From Ferruginibacter sp. (GTDB lineage: Bacteria > Bacteroidota > Bacteroidia > Chitinophagales > Chitinophagaceae): 8,051 nucleotides of DNA. Below are positions 7,661-8,051 of the stretch, piece after piece. The notes beneath the pieces are model-generated. The model made no database searches. It had not been told where the DNA came from and saw only the letters and a list, made by a program, of their open reading frames with translations. The DNA lies in contig VERM01000057.1 in assembly GCA_018882645.1 (NCBI GenBank), forward strand, positions 1 to 8,051. The letters are read 5' to 3'. Each line of letters begins with the position of its first letter. Position 1 is the first letter of the stretch. A program made the position numbers and the translations under genes.

Positions 7661-7684
7661 AACGAAGGATATTTCGTTAATTTT
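7661..7684 (+). terminator. Possible weak intrinsic terminator after the protease gene
   Basis: AACGAAG (7661-7667) pairs with TTTCGTT (7672-7678) around a GATA loop, seven pairs including one G-U. It is followed by AA and then only four T residues (7681-7684). It starts 27 bases after the protease stop, where a terminator would be expected, but the low GC stem and short U-tract make it weak. The remaining bases up to ssrA at 7770 are AT-rich, and I could not place a confident ssrA promoter there. Confidence 0.4.
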
Positions 7685-7769
7685 ACAGTATATAGTTTGT
7701 TGTTCGTGGTTTTTATTTTTTGGCAACAACCCTTAAACTTTTAAACCATAAACCTTCAACATTTATTCC

Positions 7770-8051
7770 GGGGCTGACCGGTTTTGACAGCATAGTTCTT
7801 TGTAAGTGTAAGCATGTAGTGCGTTGGATAATTAGCACTTAAATCTGAATATTCAAACACTAAATGGCAATACTCAGTATGCCATGGCTGCCTAATCAGT
7901 GATTAAGTAGTCATTCGGGCCGCCGGGCCGGTTGATCTGTTACCAAGCCCCGCCGCCGACTCAAAAACAAAACAGGTTGCTGAAAGTAGAAACATCTCAG
8001 GATTGCTGCGATACTTTCTTAAGACAATTGCAGCTACGAAGTGAATTGGTT
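7770..8051 (+). ncRNA. ssrA: tmRNA (transfer-messenger RNA), 3' end outside window
   Basis: RNA that rescues stalled ribosomes with SmpB by adding a degradation tag. The 5' end GGGGCTGACCGGTTTTGAC matches the conserved tRNA-like acceptor and D-loop segment. A pseudoknot (PK1) is seen: AGTGC 7818-7822 with GCACT 7835-7839, and TTGGATA 7824-7830 with TATTCAA 7850-7856. Nine bases later the tag reading frame starts at GGC (7866) and encodes GNTQYAMAA, then TAA (7893-7895). The stop lies in a small hairpin (TAATC/GATTA). Near the right edge another H-type pseudoknot is seen: GAAAGTA 7982-7988 with TACTTTC 8012-8018, and GCTGC 8005-8009 with GCAGC 8030-8034. The T-arm and 3' acceptor end are missing because the window ends after 282 bases. 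The mature 5' end is usually made by RNase P, so the promoter may lie well upstream. No permuted two-piece arrangement is indicated. Confidence 0.96.
7866..7895 (+). other. tmRNA proteolysis-tag reading frame (AGNTQYAMAA)
   Basis: Codons GGC AAT ACT CAG TAT GCC ATG GCT GCC and stop TAA. With the alanine carried by tmRNA itself the tag would be A-GNTQYAMAA. Other Bacteroidota tags, as I remember them, have the form (A)G-x-x-x-Y-A-L/M-A-A, so resume codon GGC and a methionine third from the end fit. Additional stop codons follow within 20 bases. Confidence 0.9.

Noticed and set aside
7697..7730. GTTGTT/AACAAC inverted repeat considered as a terminator or ssrA leader hairpin
   Set aside because: The stem is only six weak pairs with a loop of about 20 bases, and the T-rich run is inside the loop and not after the stem.
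7731..7760. Repeated TTAAAC/TAAACC words just before ssrA considered as a repeat array or operator
   Set aside because: The units are six bases, irregularly spaced and imperfect in AT-rich DNA; not enough to call a repeat or binding site.
1..8051. Search for CRISPR arrays, insertion sequences, toxin-antitoxin or defence genes
   Set aside because: No regularly spaced repeats, transposase motifs, terminal inverted repeats or defence-type domains were seen; all large open frames are accounted for by the genes listed.

Overview
The window reads as chromosomal DNA from a member of the Bacteroidota, most likely near the Chitinophagaceae/Cytophaga side of the phylum. Four things point there. One protein carries a C-terminal type IX secretion sorting domain, which is restricted to this phylum. 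The succinate dehydrogenase genes are in the order sdhC-sdhA-sdhB and of the B type, with a single five-helix cytochrome b subunit. Start codons lack Shine-Dalgarno sequences, and several intergenic regions instead hold TAnnTTTG-type -7 promoter boxes. The tmRNA tag ends in YAMAA, a Bacteroidota-like variant. The genus is not resolved.

Layout. Bases 1-5938 are read entirely from the minus strand; bases 6048-8051 from the plus strand. In minus-strand transcription order (right to left) come: a BadF/BadG-type N-acetylglucosamine kinase-like protein (5938-5099); a secreted beta-propeller-like protein with a T9SS type A sorting domain (4941-3688) ending in a strong intrinsic terminator; a 187-residue conserved-looking protein of unknown function (3601-3038); and the sdhC-sdhA-sdhB operon (2921 to beyond the left edge; sdhB is cut after 75 codons). 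On the plus strand are an S41-family C-terminal processing protease (6048-7634) and the 5' part of ssrA, the tmRNA gene (7770 to beyond the right edge). No stretch longer than 300 bases lacks a gene; the longest gap, 4942-5098, is 157 bases.

How the genes work together. SdhC, SdhA and SdhB form one membrane complex (succinate:menaquinone oxidoreductase), linking the citric acid cycle to the respiratory chain. The S41 protease and tmRNA both belong to protein quality control in a broad sense, but there is no sequence evidence that they are co-regulated. The kinase-like gene and the protease are divergent and share a 109-bp spacer in which two opposed -7 boxes overlap in a 14-bp near-palindrome.

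Overall this is a core, housekeeping-type region. I found no mobile element, CRISPR array, defence system or biosynthetic cluster, and no convincing sign of an undescribed multi-gene system. The points most worth a second look are the tmRNA tag variant, the overlapping divergent promoter, the two proteins of unknown function, and a terminator placed 35 bases before the next gene.
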